Below are positions 16,764 through 26,208 of a DNA stretch of 50,363 nucleotides, in pieces. This DNA is from Myxococcota bacterium (GTDB taxonomy: Bacteria > Myxococcota_A > UBA9160 > UBA4427), in assembly GCA_030748735.1 (NCBI GenBank), contig JASMLK010000155.1, positions 1 through 50,363 on the forward strand, in the 5' to 3' direction. Position 1 is the first letter of the stretch. Each line of letters begins with the position of its first letter. The position numbers were made by a program, and so were the translations under genes. The notes beneath the pieces were generated by a model, which saw nothing but the letters and a program-made list of their open reading frames with translations, made no database searches and had not been told where the DNA came from.

Positions 16764-17819
16764 TCAGCTCACACTCTGAATCAACTCGAGCGCGGCGTGC
16801 GCGGTGCCCTCGACCTGCTTTCGAAACACGTCGGTATCCGCTTCGTTGCCCATCACGCCCTTCAGGTAGCGAGCGAGCACGCCCTCGACGATGGCCGAGA
16901 TTCGCCAGTACTGGAACGCGCGGTAGTAGTCGACGTTGCCGAGTTCGCGCCCGGTCAGTGACGCGTAGCGCTCCACCAGTTCTTCGCGCGTCGAAAAGCC
17001 GCCGACCGAGGTCGGACCGAAGGCCGCCGCACCGTCGAGGGATTCGTCGCCGGGTTGGAACCAGTTGTTGAGCAGGTACCCGAGGTCGGCCAGGGTGTCG
17101 CCCAGGGTGCAGAGTTCCCAGTCGAGTACGGCCAGGATGCGCCCTTCGGTACTGACGAGCATGTTGCCCAGGCGATAGTCGCCGTGAACGATGCCCGCGC
17201 CTTGCTGTTCGGGGATCAACTTCGAAAGCCCCTCGAAGACCTCGTCCATCGCCGGCAGTTCGCGGGTCTTGCTCTTTTCCCACTGCCCCTTCCAGCGCTT
17301 CAACTGGCGCGCGATGTAGTCCTCGCGCTTGCCCAGGTCGCCCAACCCGATGTCCGCGGGTTCGACCATGTGCAGCGCAGCCAGGACTTCGGCGGTGTGA
17401 TCACTGAGCGCCTTGCGGGCGGGTTCATCGAGGACCTCCCTCGTGATGTTGGCGTCGTTCAGCACCGTCCCTTCGATGTAGTCCATCAGGTAGAAGGGAG
17501 CGTCGTTGACCGACTCGTCCTCGCAGAGCCCGAGCGCCGTGGGGACGGGCACGTCGCTCTTCGCCACTGCGCTGATGATCTTGTGCTCGCGCGCCATGTC
17601 GTGGGCCGTGGCGAGTACGGCGCCGGTCGGCGGGCGGCGCAGGACGATCGAGCGACCGGCCGCGTCGTCGACCTTGTAGGTGAGGTTCGAATGGCCACCG
17701 GCAATCAGGCCGAAGCGAAACGGGGGCTTCAAACCCTCGACGTTGGCCTCGAGCCATTCGCTGACCGGCGCGCTCCGGATGCCCTTGATGTCTCCCGCGG
17801 TTCCTTCGCTTTGCGCCAT
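16764..17819 (-). CDS. Phosphotransferase of the APH/choline-kinase fold (ACAD10-like)
   Basis: This 351-residue protein has the protein-kinase-like fold of aminoglycoside phosphotransferases. GGHSNLTYKV forms the nucleotide loop and IVLRRPP holds the lysine-equivalent strand. IVHGDYRLGNMLV is the catalytic loop with the Asp and Asn, and AVLDWELCTLGD carries the metal-binding Asp. Its closest resemblance is to the 'phosphotransferase family' proteins that accompany acyl-CoA dehydrogenases (the N-terminal part of ACAD10/11), which phosphorylate hydroxyacyl-CoAs. Antibiotic resistance is unlikely. The start at 17819 opens MAQSEGTAGD. Confidence 0.8.
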   Translation of the reverse strand: MAQSEGTAGDIKGIRSAPVSEWLEANVEGLKPPFRFGLIAGGHSNLTYKVDDAAGRSIVLRRPPTGAVLATAHDMAREHKIISAVAKSDVPVPTALGLCEDESVNDAPFYLMDYIEGTVLNDANITREVLDEPARKALSDHTAEVLAALHMVEPADIGLGDLGKREDYIARQLKRWKGQWEKSKTRELPAMDEVFEGLSKLIPEQQGAGIVHGDYRLGNMLVSTEGRILAVLDWELCTLGDTLADLGYLLNNWFQPGDESLDGAAAFGPTSVGGFSTREELVERYASLTGRELGNVDYYRAFQYWRISAIVEGVLARYLKGVMGNEADTDVFRKQVEGTAHAALELIQSVS

Positions 17820-17949
17820 TGCGTCGCCGTCCTTCCGTCATCGCGCTTCGTGCCAGTGAAACACGGAGGCCAATCGCCCTCTTTGGCGAACTCGGCGTCC
17901 GCGGGAAGCGCATCGTAGGCCGCTTCGCCCCACCCCGCCGCCGTCGCGG

Positions 17950-19281
17950 TCAGGGTAGAAATGCGTCGCGATTGGCGAGCTTCGCCGGCAGGTATTCCTC
18001 GATCACATAGTTGAGGCCCCACATGGCGAGGGCCTGTTGCTCGGCGCGAACCCCCATCTCGAGCAATTGCTCGATCGCCTTCTGCCAGGGCTTCTGGCTC
18101 TTGAAGAAGGGGTCGTTCTTCAGAGCGTCCTTGGCTCGCTTGATGTCGACGGGTTGCAGCGGATGCGTCGGGAGTTGGTAGTCGATGATGTCCTGCGGCG
18201 TCACGCCGAGGTAGCGGGCATTGGGCACACAGAAGAACTGCGACAGGTGCGCCGCGTTGCCCGAGCCAACCTTGAGCGTGCGGTAGATGTTCGAGATGCC
18301 GTAGGGATCGCAATCCACGAAGGCGTACACCGGCAGCTTGCAGTCGTCCGAGAGCTTGCGGATGAAGCGACGCGTCGACCTCGCAGGCACACCCGCAAGT
18401 GAGACCAGGATGCAATTGTGGGTCTGCCAGAACTTGTGACTCTGCAGACGCTGAAAGACACCACCGGTTTCGATCGCCAGGATGAATTTCGCCTTCGTTT
18501 CGAACGAGAGCTGCTCCACCGACGAGGGGATCGTGTAGGCCCCCGATCCGAAGCGCGTGCAATCGATGCGCTCCACACGACCGGTTTCGCGGTCGGGGTC
18601 GAGCACGGTCAGCCGTCCCGCCACCGCGCCGCCGTGCTCGTCGGGTACGAAGCGAAGCTGTTCGCGCGAGATCTTGTCGACGGAGAACATCGCTTCGATG
18701 TCGTCCATCACGGTGTCGCTCTCGCTCTGCTCGTCGAACTTGGCCGCGTCCCAGTTCTTGCTCTGGTAGTAGGCGTCTCGCTTGGTCGCGAAATCGTTGG
18801 CCTGCACGAGATCTTTCGAGAGCGCCATCATGCGAAGCGTCTGCGCAAAGCTCTTGACCGTATTCACGGACAGGCTCCGCACCTTCTTCTGCTTGCCGAT
18901 CTCGAAGTACCCCTTCTTCTTCGAATAGGAGACGTTGCCGAGCGAGCGGACCGGGAACGACAGGTCGGGCTTCTTGAGCTTCTTGATCGTGTCGTGCACC
19001 TGTGCAGCGCTGCGATCGATCAGGCGAATGGTCGTCTTGTCGGATGCGCTCTTCGCGGCCTTGCTCTTCTTGACCGCCTTGCGGGGCGCCCTCTTCTTCG
19101 CGGCGGCCTTCTTCACGGTGCCCTTCCGCGCAGCGCGCTTCTTGGCTGCAGCCTTCCTGGGGGCCTTCTTCGCGCCCTTCCCGGCCGCCTTCTTTGCCTT
19201 GCTCGCCGCGGCCTTCTTCTTCGTGGCCTTCTTCTTCGTGGCCTTCTTTCGCGCCGCCTTCTTCTTTGCTTTCGCCGCCAT
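17950..19281 (-). CDS. DNA topoisomerase VI subunit A (Spo11-like) with lysine-rich N-terminal tail
   Basis: The 443-residue cleaving subunit makes the transient double-strand break. Residues 1-82 are an Ala/Lys/Arg-rich, histone-H1-like tail. The winged-helix domain ends in KRDAYYQ, where Y171 or Y172 is the catalytic tyrosine. The Toprim metal residues are E271 (IETGG) and D323-x-D325 (VDCDPYG). PNARYLGVTPQDI is also typical of archaeal Topo VI A and Spo11. The gene follows subunit B after a 14-base gap. Topo VI is mainly archaeal and plant, and patchy in bacteria, so transfer is likely in the lineage's past. Its codon use looks like that of its neighbours. Confidence 0.9.
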   Translation of the reverse strand: MAAKAKKKAARKKATKKKATKKKAAASKAKKAAGKGAKKAPRKAAAKKRAARKGTVKKAAAKKRAPRKAVKKSKAAKSASDKTTIRLIDRSAAQVHDTIKKLKKPDLSFPVRSLGNVSYSKKKGYFEIGKQKKVRSLSVNTVKSFAQTLRMMALSKDLVQANDFATKRDAYYQSKNWDAAKFDEQSESDTVMDDIEAMFSVDKISREQLRFVPDEHGGAVAGRLTVLDPDRETGRVERIDCTRFGSGAYTIPSSVEQLSFETKAKFILAIETGGVFQRLQSHKFWQTHNCILVSLAGVPARSTRRFIRKLSDDCKLPVYAFVDCDPYGISNIYRTLKVGSGNAAHLSQFFCVPNARYLGVTPQDIIDYQLPTHPLQPVDIKRAKDALKNDPFFKSQKPWQKAIEQLLEMGVRAEQQALAMWGLNYVIEEYLPAKLANRDAFLP

Positions 19282-19295
19282 GTCGTCGGCCCCCG

Positions 19296-21044
19296 CTACA
19301 TCTTCCGGCTGCGTTCGAGCACGCCGCTGAGTTTTCGCGCGACATCCTGGGTCTGCCGTTCGGACAGACCCAGAATCTGTTCGAGACCGATCGCGAGCTG
19401 CGGGATGTAGCGCTCGATGTACGCCCGCTTCTTCGCTTCGTCGGCCTCACGCTTCTGCTTTCGAATGTGGGTCGCGACCTGCCGCCCGCATTCCTGCAGG
19501 CCGAGCCGCAACTCTTTGATGATCTCCGGGTAATGGGCGATCGCTTCCTTGCTCTCGGAATTGAAAGGCACCCAAACGCTTGCGATATGGACCATCACGA
19601 GTGCCGGGCCGACGGGCAGCGCGCCGCGCGGCTGTTGAAACTGATAACCGCGCCAATCGGTTCCAATCACGGCCTTGGTGATCGCACAACCGCCCTGCTG
19701 ATACTGCAAGGGCACCCGATTCGCATAGCGGTAGAGCGTGACCGACTGGTCGGCGGGCATGTCACCGCCGTAGGCAAGACCGACCTCGACCAGGAACGGG
19801 TTGCCGCGATACACCGCCGGGCGCCGGGTCACCGTCGCGTAGTAATCCGCATTGACCTCGGCCTTGAGCGCGTTCTCGATCAACTCCGCACCGATCGGCG
19901 CAATGCAGTCGGTCGCGGGGTTCATGATCTTGGTCTTCTGGATGGCCTTGTGGATGCGTTCGGCCTCGTCGCGACTGATGTCGCGCGACCGCTTGCTCGG
20001 GTTCACGTCGGCCAGCGCGCAGACTTCTGCGGCGGTCTTGCTCGAAACGCGTGCGAAATCTCCCTGCAGACACGTCCGCACGTTGCGCGCCTTGGTGTCC
20101 CGGAACATCTGCATCAAGACACCGAGTTCGACGCCGTAGGGGTGCGGTTTGATCTCGGCGGTTTCGGGCGGGAGCATCTTCGACACGCGCGGAAACACGC
20201 GCGGCTCGCTGTCCTTCTCGGCCTTGGGTGGGACGTAGGTGAGCTCTGCATGCGGGTTTGCGAGCGAGATCTGTCGAATGTAGGAGTCGACCGAATGCTG
20301 CCCGCCCCGATAGTTGCCCTCGAGTTCGATCTCGACGCGGGTGCCGCGGTCGACGTCCCAGGTGATCTCCTTGTCGACGGTCACGCGGGGCTCGTTCTTC
20401 TGCGTATCGATCACGAGTTCGAAGCGGTGCGCGGCCTTCTTCTTGCCCGTCCGGGTCAGGATCACCACCGGCTTGCCCGTGGTCAGCAGGCCGTACATTC
20501 CGGCGGCGCTGATCCCGATGCCCTGCTGCCCGCGACTCTGTCGCAAGCGGTGGAACTTGCTGCCATAGAGCAGGCGGCCAAAGATCTTCGGCACCTGTCT
20601 GCGCACGATGCCCGGGCCGTTGTCCTGGATCGCGATGCGAAAGCGGGTTTCGTCGAGTTGACTGATCTCGACGCGAATGTCGGGCAGCACGCCCGCCTCT
20701 TCGCAGGCATCGAGCGCATTGTCGACGCCTTCCTTTACCGTCGTGAGGAGCGCCTTCGAAGGGTTGTCGAAACCGAGCAGATGTCGGTTCTTGGCAAAGA
20801 ACTCCGAAACCGAAATGTCTCGCTGCTTCTGCGCGAGTTCCTGCGCCGAGCGCTGTTTGGGCGCCTTCGCGGCCTTCTTCGGTTTCGTCGCAGCTGGCTT
20901 CGACTTTTTCGCCTTCTTCGACGACTTGCTGCCGGCGCTCTTCTTTGCCGCCGACTTCTTCGCGGCCGCCTTGCGGGCAGCCTTCTTGCGCGAAGCCCCG
21001 GCCTTCTTCGCCTTGCGCTTCGCGGTCTTCTTCTTCGCGGCCAT
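19296..21044 (-). CDS. DNA topoisomerase VI subunit B (GHKL ATPase) with lysine-rich N-terminal tail
   Basis: The 582-residue ATPase subunit opens with about 65 residues holding roughly 25 Lys and 4 Arg among Ala and Ser. The GHKL motifs follow in order: KEGVDNALDA (104-113, Mg-binding Asn), DNGPGI (141-146) and GQQGIGIS (172-179). The transducer domain contains the conserved NPFLVEVGLAYGG and RYANRVPLQYQQGGC segments. Its length after removing the tail is normal for archaeal Topo VI B. It is the first gene of a two-gene operon with subunit A. The basic tail is probably an added DNA-binding region. Confidence 0.9.
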   Translation of the reverse strand: MAAKKKTAKRKAKKAGASRKKAARKAAAKKSAAKKSAGSKSSKKAKKSKPAATKPKKAAKAPKQRSAQELAQKQRDISVSEFFAKNRHLLGFDNPSKALLTTVKEGVDNALDACEEAGVLPDIRVEISQLDETRFRIAIQDNGPGIVRRQVPKIFGRLLYGSKFHRLRQSRGQQGIGISAAGMYGLLTTGKPVVILTRTGKKKAAHRFELVIDTQKNEPRVTVDKEITWDVDRGTRVEIELEGNYRGGQHSVDSYIRQISLANPHAELTYVPPKAEKDSEPRVFPRVSKMLPPETAEIKPHPYGVELGVLMQMFRDTKARNVRTCLQGDFARVSSKTAAEVCALADVNPSKRSRDISRDEAERIHKAIQKTKIMNPATDCIAPIGAELIENALKAEVNADYYATVTRRPAVYRGNPFLVEVGLAYGGDMPADQSVTLYRYANRVPLQYQQGGCAITKAVIGTDWRGYQFQQPRGALPVGPALVMVHIASVWVPFNSESKEAIAHYPEIIKELRLGLQECGRQVATHIRKQKREADEAKKRAYIERYIPQLAIGLEQILGLSERQTQDVARKLSGVLERSRKM

Positions 21045-21159
21045 CGCGCACCCCCTACGCGTTTGGTTGCGCGTCTACCGCGCACCCCCCAGACGCGAGG
21101 ATCCACGGAAGTAGGCTGGGGTCAAGGACGAAAGCGAATCGGAAGATCGTCCAGCGGCC

Positions 21160-21618
21160 CTAGGCGAGGCGGACCCAGCGGGCTTCACCGCGGGTCAACT
21201 CGCGCTCGGCGTCGTCGAGGATCGCGCCCTTCACGAAGATGTTGCGGCCTTCGGTGCGCTCGACCTCTCCCCGCAACAGCAGCTGCACACCCGTTGGGAC
21301 CGGGATGCGATAGCGCAGCGAGAACTCCGCCGTCACGATCTGGAGACCGTCGACATCGTCGTCGGCGAAGGCCGTCCGGCAGGCGAAGCCCAACACCTCG
21401 TCGAGCATCGTGGCCTGGATGCCGCCGTGGACCACCTGGGGCGCCCCGCAGAAGTGTTCGGCCACCTCGTAGTGCGCCTCGACGGCATGACACCCCGTCT
21501 TCACGAACGCCATCCGCAAGCCCTGCTCGTTGTCGGGGCTGCAGCCGAAGCATCGGTTGTTCGGGTCGTCGCTATCGAATGGAACCCCGACGGGCGGGGT
21601 ACGGGAGTCGGGGTTCAA
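21160..21618 (-). CDS. PaaI-like hotdog thioesterase
   Basis: The 152-residue protein has the single hotdog domain of PaaI/YbgC-type acyl-CoA thioesterases. An N-terminal NRCFGCSPDN segment precedes the active-site region VVHGGIQATMLDEVLGF, where the Gly-Gly and Asp or Glu are the catalytic features. A closing strand RGEVERTEGRNIFVKG follows. It lies eight bases after the PhyH gene, so they form an operon. The substrate is unknown. Given the many CoA-ester enzymes nearby, it could release dead-end acyl-CoAs. Confidence 0.8.
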   Translation of the reverse strand: MNPDSRTPPVGVPFDSDDPNNRCFGCSPDNEQGLRMAFVKTGCHAVEAHYEVAEHFCGAPQVVHGGIQATMLDEVLGFACRTAFADDDVDGLQIVTAEFSLRYRIPVPTGVQLLLRGEVERTEGRNIFVKGAILDDAERELTRGEARWVRLA

Positions 21619-21626
21619 GGGGTCGC

Positions 21627-22499
21627 TCAGCTCGACACCGAATGGACGTCTTCCTGCTGCCAGCGCTCGAGACCGTCGGGCTGGTAGGTCAGTACCAGCA
21701 TGCGGCGGCGTTCGTCGGTGCGGTTGCTCATCGAGCCGTGCACGATGTCACCGTGGAAGTAGACGACCGAACCCGCCGGGAGGTCCATCGGAACCGGGTC
21801 AGCCAGTTCGTCGTAGCGCTCGATGTCGGTGTAGAGCCGCCCCACGACGCCGCGGTCCTCGAAGCAGTCGAGTGCGCCGTGCTTGTGACTGCCCGGGATC
21901 ATCCAGAGACAGCCGTTTTCGATCGTCGAGTCGTCGAGGATGATGCCCACGCTCACCAGCCGATCGAGATGGTCACAGAGGAAGGCCCAGTAGGGGTTGT
22001 CCTGATGCCACGGAAAGGGAGCGCCAGCGGGGCGCTTGAAGTTGAGCTTGTCGCTGAAGAGACTGATCTCCTCGCTGCCCACGATGGCGCGCGAAGGCCC
22101 CCACAGGCGGATGTCTTCGAGCAGCGCTTCGAGCCGGCTGTCCAGGTGGTGGTAGGGCTCCATCGAGCGGATCTCTTCCGCCCCCTCGCGCCATTCCCAC
22201 TGCACGCTCGAGCCCAGGAGTTTCTGGTAGCGCTTGCCATCGATCAGCCTGGCGGGCTCGACGTTCGGGTCCTGCGCGGCTCGCACGATCTGGTCGTGAA
22301 TCCCGTCGACGGCTTCGCGGTACGAGGCGAGTTCGCTTTCGCTGAGCACGCCGGTCCGAGCGAAGTATCCGTCGCGCTCGTACTGGGCCAGCTCTTCCTC
22401 GGTCGCTCGCATCTCGTCGACTGCGATCTCCGCGCCACCGTGTTGTTCACGGTCGTTGTTTGCAGCCCTCGGCTCTACCTGTGTCGTGTTGCCTGCCAT
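21627..22499 (-). CDS. Phytanoyl-CoA dioxygenase (PhyH) family protein
   Basis: This 290-residue Fe(II)/2-oxoglutarate oxygenase has the N-terminal YERDGYF motif of the family. The iron ligands are H-x-D in PFPWHQDNPYW, with a distal His in FHGDIVHGS. An Arg-rich NRTDERRRM block probably binds the 2-oxoglutarate carboxylate. GCLWMIPGSHKHG is the usual family loop. The substrate is not predictable. Members hydroxylate acyl-CoAs, ectoine or natural products. It forms an operon with the thioesterase. The start MAGNTTQV at 22499 has GGAAC upstream; dispersed repeat copy 2 lies 40 bases before it. Confidence 0.83.
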   Translation of the reverse strand: MAGNTTQVEPRAANNDREQHGGAEIAVDEMRATEEELAQYERDGYFARTGVLSESELASYREAVDGIHDQIVRAAQDPNVEPARLIDGKRYQKLLGSSVQWEWREGAEEIRSMEPYHHLDSRLEALLEDIRLWGPSRAIVGSEEISLFSDKLNFKRPAGAPFPWHQDNPYWAFLCDHLDRLVSVGIILDDSTIENGCLWMIPGSHKHGALDCFEDRGVVGRLYTDIERYDELADPVPMDLPAGSVVYFHGDIVHGSMSNRTDERRRMLVLTYQPDGLERWQQEDVHSVSS

Positions 22500-22538
22500 G
22501 TTCTCGTACGTCCGTTCCTGGGAAGTGGGACGCAGAGC

Positions 22539-22600
22539 CTAGCCCGGATTATTCATGAACATCCTACTGCGACGGCACTTCTCCGCACTCTGGCAAGAGA
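22539..22600. repeat. Dispersed repeat, copy 2
   Basis: This copy starts CTAGCCCGGATTATTCATGAA and ends CTCTGGCAAGAGA, 62 bases. Both blocks match copy 1 (578-640) closely at almost the same spacing, while the centre is diverged. It lies between the PhyH start and the S9 stop, on the far side of the PhyH promoter region. Confidence 0.6.
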
Positions 22601-22674
22601 AATCGACCTCCTTCGCGCGGGGCAACACGCCACGCGGTGCAAGGCCCCGGTGTCGGGCTCGCCGACCACGAGCG

Positions 22675-24816
22675 CTATTCGGCGACGGGCTCCGCGACGG
22701 GCGACGTGACTTCGAGCGTTTCCTCAGCCGCGTCGGGCGCAGCCTCCGGCTCAGCGTCTCCCCCACTCTCCGGAGCGGTTTCCGGCGATGGGGTCGTGGT
22801 TGACGCGCCGGGGTCCGGGCTCGCCACCGGCGCTGCAACCGCACCTTCGAAGAGCGCAATGACGCGGTCGTGGAAGTCCACGCGGCTGCGCTCGAGCGCG
22901 AAGCCATCGTACTCGGCTTCATATTCGACGAAGTCGACCTGTTTGCCTGCCGATTCGAGGGTCGCGGCGAATCGCCGCCCTTGCTCGATCGCAACGACCG
23001 CATCGCGGCCCCCGTGGCCCAGCAGTACCGGCACCTCGATGCCCGCCGCCAGCTCACTGGGAGAAGCCCCGCTGCGCGTGTCCGGCTGAGCAGCCGCCGC
23101 AAAACCGAGGAGCGGCTCGGCATTGGCCTGCCACTGCGCGTCGAAGTCCATGATTCCGCCGTAGCTCGCGCCAGCGCGATAGAGATCGGGCGCACCGGCG
23201 AGTGCGCGCACGGCCAGGGTTCCGCCAAAGCCTCGCCCGTAGATGACGACCCGGCCTGCATCGACTTTCCCCTCCGCAGCCAGCGCGCGCACCGCATCGT
23301 CGAGGTCCCGGTTCATCGCCATGCCCCAGCCTTCGAGGCCCGCCGCAGCAAAGGCACGCCCGAAGCCGCGGCTGCCGACCGTGTTGAGTTCGAGCACCGC
23401 GAAGCCACGGTTGGCAAAGAACTGCACGAGCGGGTCGAAGCCCCGCAGCGCACGATCGCCGGGGCCTTCGGGTGCGATCACGACGAGGGCCGGCGGCTCG
23501 GCTGCGCTGTTCGAAGGACGGGTCAGGAAGCCACTGCGCTTGCTTGCGTCGGGCATGCCGACTTCGATCGCTTCGCGCACCGCCAGGCCATCGGTCTCGA
23601 TGCCCGGATGGCCATCGAAGACGAGGTTCATTTCCTTGCGTTCGCGGTGATAGGCGTAGTAGCTCGGGGGACGAGCATCACCTTCGGCCATCACCATGGC
23701 GATTTCACCGTTGCGTGTCGCACTGACGATACGGTGGATGTTCGTCCCGGCATCGGCACTGGTTAGCGAGCGAGCGATCAAGGCCTGCTCCTTGCCGGCC
23801 ACTTCGTCGAAGTACGCGACCTCCGGGGCTTCGGCCTCGAAGCGCGCGCCCACCACTCGTCCATCGAACGGGCTCGTCTCGACGCCAACGACGTCGAACT
23901 CGGCATGGGCGTAGACCTCTTCGCCCAGGCTTTGCGTCGCGATGTCGAATTCGAACAAGGCGTCTCGTCCCTCCCTTGGCGCGAGTACGTACAGACGCCC
24001 GGGATCGTCGTGAAAGCCCGCAAAACGCATGTCCGAGGCCGCGTGATCTGCCGACTCCGAGACCACTGTGAGTTCGCTCGACGCCTCTACCCGTGCGAGC
24101 AACGAGTCGCTGCGCCCATCCGCCGAGCGGCCGATCGCTTCGGCCGCGCGCACACGACCGGCGGCGTCGGCGAAGAAGGTCTGGACACCCGGCAGGCTTT
24201 CCTGCACCTCGCGCAGCCGCCCCGAATACACGCTCATCCGACTGACCCGCGGCGTCGTTTCACCAACGCCGAGATGTGAAAGCAGGACGTTGTCCCTGTC
24301 ATCCCTCACGAGATGCAGGATGCGGTCGGGCATGGCGACTTGCGCACGCGCCCAGTCGAGTCCGCGATCGGGCCAGTTGCGCCCCAGCCACTTGATGCGG
24401 GGCCGCTCGCGGTTCACGGCATAGATCCGCTTCGTCAACGGCCCGCCCTGCTTCAGGCGCGGATCGGGAGAGAGCCCCTCCAACAGGACGCGCTCATTGT
24501 TCGCCCACCACAAGCGCGAGAGTCGAACCTTTTCGAGCGGGAACTCGGCCAGGCCAACCGTCTCCTCGCCAACGCTGGGACGAACGAAGACACGCTGACG
24601 ATCGTCCCGCGAATACACGAACGCGATGTGTCGACCGTTCGGCGAGAGCCTCGGCTCACTGATCGTCGGGTTCGCCAGGAGGAGCCGGCTCGCGATTCGC
24701 GCATCGCCTTGCGCGGCATCCCCAGGGCTCGGGAACGCGAGGCCCAGGGCGGCGGTGAGAGAAAGAACCATGGCGAACGTGGACGCCGACAAGGGTAGAA
24801 GCAGCGGTTTCGTCAT
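22675..24816 (-). CDS. S9 (prolyl oligopeptidase) family protein lacking catalytic Ser and His
   Basis: The 713-residue exported protein has a signal peptide (about 1-36), a beta-propeller (WD40-like, about 45-420) starting SEPRLSPNGRHIAFVYS, and a C-terminal alpha/beta-hydrolase domain. The nucleophile elbow, normally G-x-S-x-G-G, reads G-R-G-F-G-G, with Gly529 in the serine position. D605 (GGRDAV) is kept, but the His position reads E-Y-D-G-F, with Asp637 in place of His. Spacings (76 and 32 residues) match active relatives. It is therefore probably not a peptidase. The C-terminal 60 residues are Pro/Glu/Ala/Ser-rich and disordered. Confidence 0.85.
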   Translation of the reverse strand: MTKPLLLPLSASTFAMVLSLTAALGLAFPSPGDAAQGDARIASRLLLANPTISEPRLSPNGRHIAFVYSRDDRQRVFVRPSVGEETVGLAEFPLEKVRLSRLWWANNERVLLEGLSPDPRLKQGGPLTKRIYAVNRERPRIKWLGRNWPDRGLDWARAQVAMPDRILHLVRDDRDNVLLSHLGVGETTPRVSRMSVYSGRLREVQESLPGVQTFFADAAGRVRAAEAIGRSADGRSDSLLARVEASSELTVVSESADHAASDMRFAGFHDDPGRLYVLAPREGRDALFEFDIATQSLGEEVYAHAEFDVVGVETSPFDGRVVGARFEAEAPEVAYFDEVAGKEQALIARSLTSADAGTNIHRIVSATRNGEIAMVMAEGDARPPSYYAYHRERKEMNLVFDGHPGIETDGLAVREAIEVGMPDASKRSGFLTRPSNSAAEPPALVVIAPEGPGDRALRGFDPLVQFFANRGFAVLELNTVGSRGFGRAFAAAGLEGWGMAMNRDLDDAVRALAAEGKVDAGRVVIYGRGFGGTLAVRALAGAPDLYRAGASYGGIMDFDAQWQANAEPLLGFAAAAQPDTRSGASPSELAAGIEVPVLLGHGGRDAVVAIEQGRRFAATLESAGKQVDFVEYEAEYDGFALERSRVDFHDRVIALFEGAVAAPVASPDPGASTTTPSPETAPESGGDAEPEAAPDAAEETLEVTSPVAEPVAE

Positions 24817-25073
24817 GGCGAAATCGTACACCCGCGCATGGCGCCACAGCACCAGAGCCGGTCGCATTCGCGCAAAGCCGCACGCGCAATTCGGATGAGA
24901 ACGTACCTGCTGCGCAGCGAGAATCGCGATCCGTTGTGAGTAGCGATGCCCTGGCTGTCTCGCATCGGTGGCACTCGCATCCTGTAGACCCTCCTCGCGA
25001 TCTTCCACATACTGCGCCGTCGCCCGCCTCGCGTGCGCGGACCTTCCAACCCCTCTTGCCGGAGCAACGAACG

Positions 25074-26135
25074 ATGCGCGTCGAAACCGTGATCCTCGGT
25101 CCTGACACCGACCAGTACGCGGGCAAGGGGCAGCCCGCAACCAACATCTCGCACATCTGTGAAGTCGCCCAGAAGATGGAACGCCTCGGCTTCGACGGCG
25201 TCACGACACCCGAAGCCGGCCATGACCCCTTCCTTCCGATCCCGCTCATGGCCGAGCACACGAGCGACATCAAACTCGGCACGAACGTCGCCATCGCCTT
25301 TCCGCGCAGCCCCATGGTGACGGCCCAGATTGCGTGGGACCTGCAGCAGCTCTCGGGAGGACGCTTTCGGCTGGGTCTCGGCACGCAGGTGAAGGCCCAC
25401 GTCGCACGCCGTTACGCAACACCGTGGACGGGTGCACCCGGTCCACGCATGCGCGAGTACCTCGAATGCATGCGCGCGATGTTCGCGACGTTCCAGGGCG
25501 GCGAGCCGACCTTCTACGAGGGCGAGCAGTACCAGTTCTCCCTCATCAACCCCTTCTTCAACCCCGGCCCGATCGACCACGCCCCGCCCGAAGTGCTGAT
25601 CGCCGCAGTGAACCCCTACATGGCACGACTTGCGGGCGAGCTCTGCGACGGTTTGCGCCTGCACCCGATCGCCACCTTCGACTTCACCCACAAGGTCGTA
25701 ATGCCGGCCGTCGCGGAAGGCGCGAGCAGGTCGGGACGCGCGGCTTCCGAGATCGACATGGTGGGTGCGCCGTTCATCTGCCTCGCCAAGGACGAAGCGG
25801 GCCTTCGCGCAGCGATGGACGACCAGAAGCAACACATCGCCTTCTACGGATCGACGCCTACCTACCATTCCGTCCTGGAACATCACGGTTGGATGGACAC
25901 CGCCAACGAACTCCACCGCATGACCCGCGAAGGCAAGTGGGCCGAGCTCCCCAATTGCATCAGCGACGAAATGCTCGAGGAGTGGGCGATCATCGCCACC
26001 TGGGACGACTTCGCCGACAAGTGCCGCGCGCGCTGCGAAGGCATCTTCGATACCGTGCTGCTCGACCTGCCCCCGGAAGCCCGCGCCGACGAAGACTTCG
26101 TGCGTGAGACCGTAAGCAAACTCCAGGGGTCCTGA
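25074..26135 (+). CDS. LLM-class F420-dependent oxidoreductase (TIGR03617-type)
   Basis: The 353-residue protein has the luciferase-like TIM barrel: GFDGVTTPEAGHDPFL, LGTNVAIAFPRSPM, and the SGGRFRLGLGTQVKAHVARRY flavin/F420-binding block. The C-terminal half contains EWAIIATWDDFADKCRARC and ends with the family-typical VRETVSKL. Relatives use the deazaflavin F420; many act on unknown substrates. Codons upstream of the ATG at 25074 have no similarity, and GGAG lies ten bases before it. It faces the S9 gene across a 257-base divergent gap and is followed by the enoyl-CoA hydratase. Confidence 0.83.
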   Translation: MRVETVILGPDTDQYAGKGQPATNISHICEVAQKMERLGFDGVTTPEAGHDPFLPIPLMAEHTSDIKLGTNVAIAFPRSPMVTAQIAWDLQQLSGGRFRLGLGTQVKAHVARRYATPWTGAPGPRMREYLECMRAMFATFQGGEPTFYEGEQYQFSLINPFFNPGPIDHAPPEVLIAAVNPYMARLAGELCDGLRLHPIATFDFTHKVVMPAVAEGASRSGRAASEIDMVGAPFICLAKDEAGLRAAMDDQKQHIAFYGSTPTYHSVLEHHGWMDTANELHRMTREGKWAELPNCISDEMLEEWAIIATWDDFADKCRARCEGIFDTVLLDLPPEARADEDFVRETVSKLQGS

Positions 26136-26208
26136 ACCCGAACCCGCAACGCATTGCACACGCGATGGCCAGGTCACCTGGACACGCTCGAACCAGCAAG
26201 GAGCCCCC

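Noticed and set aside
19194..22709. A 1171-codon open frame on the plus strand
   Set aside because: It is antisense to the topoisomerase VI, thioesterase and PhyH genes and has no family features; high GC makes long shadow frames common.
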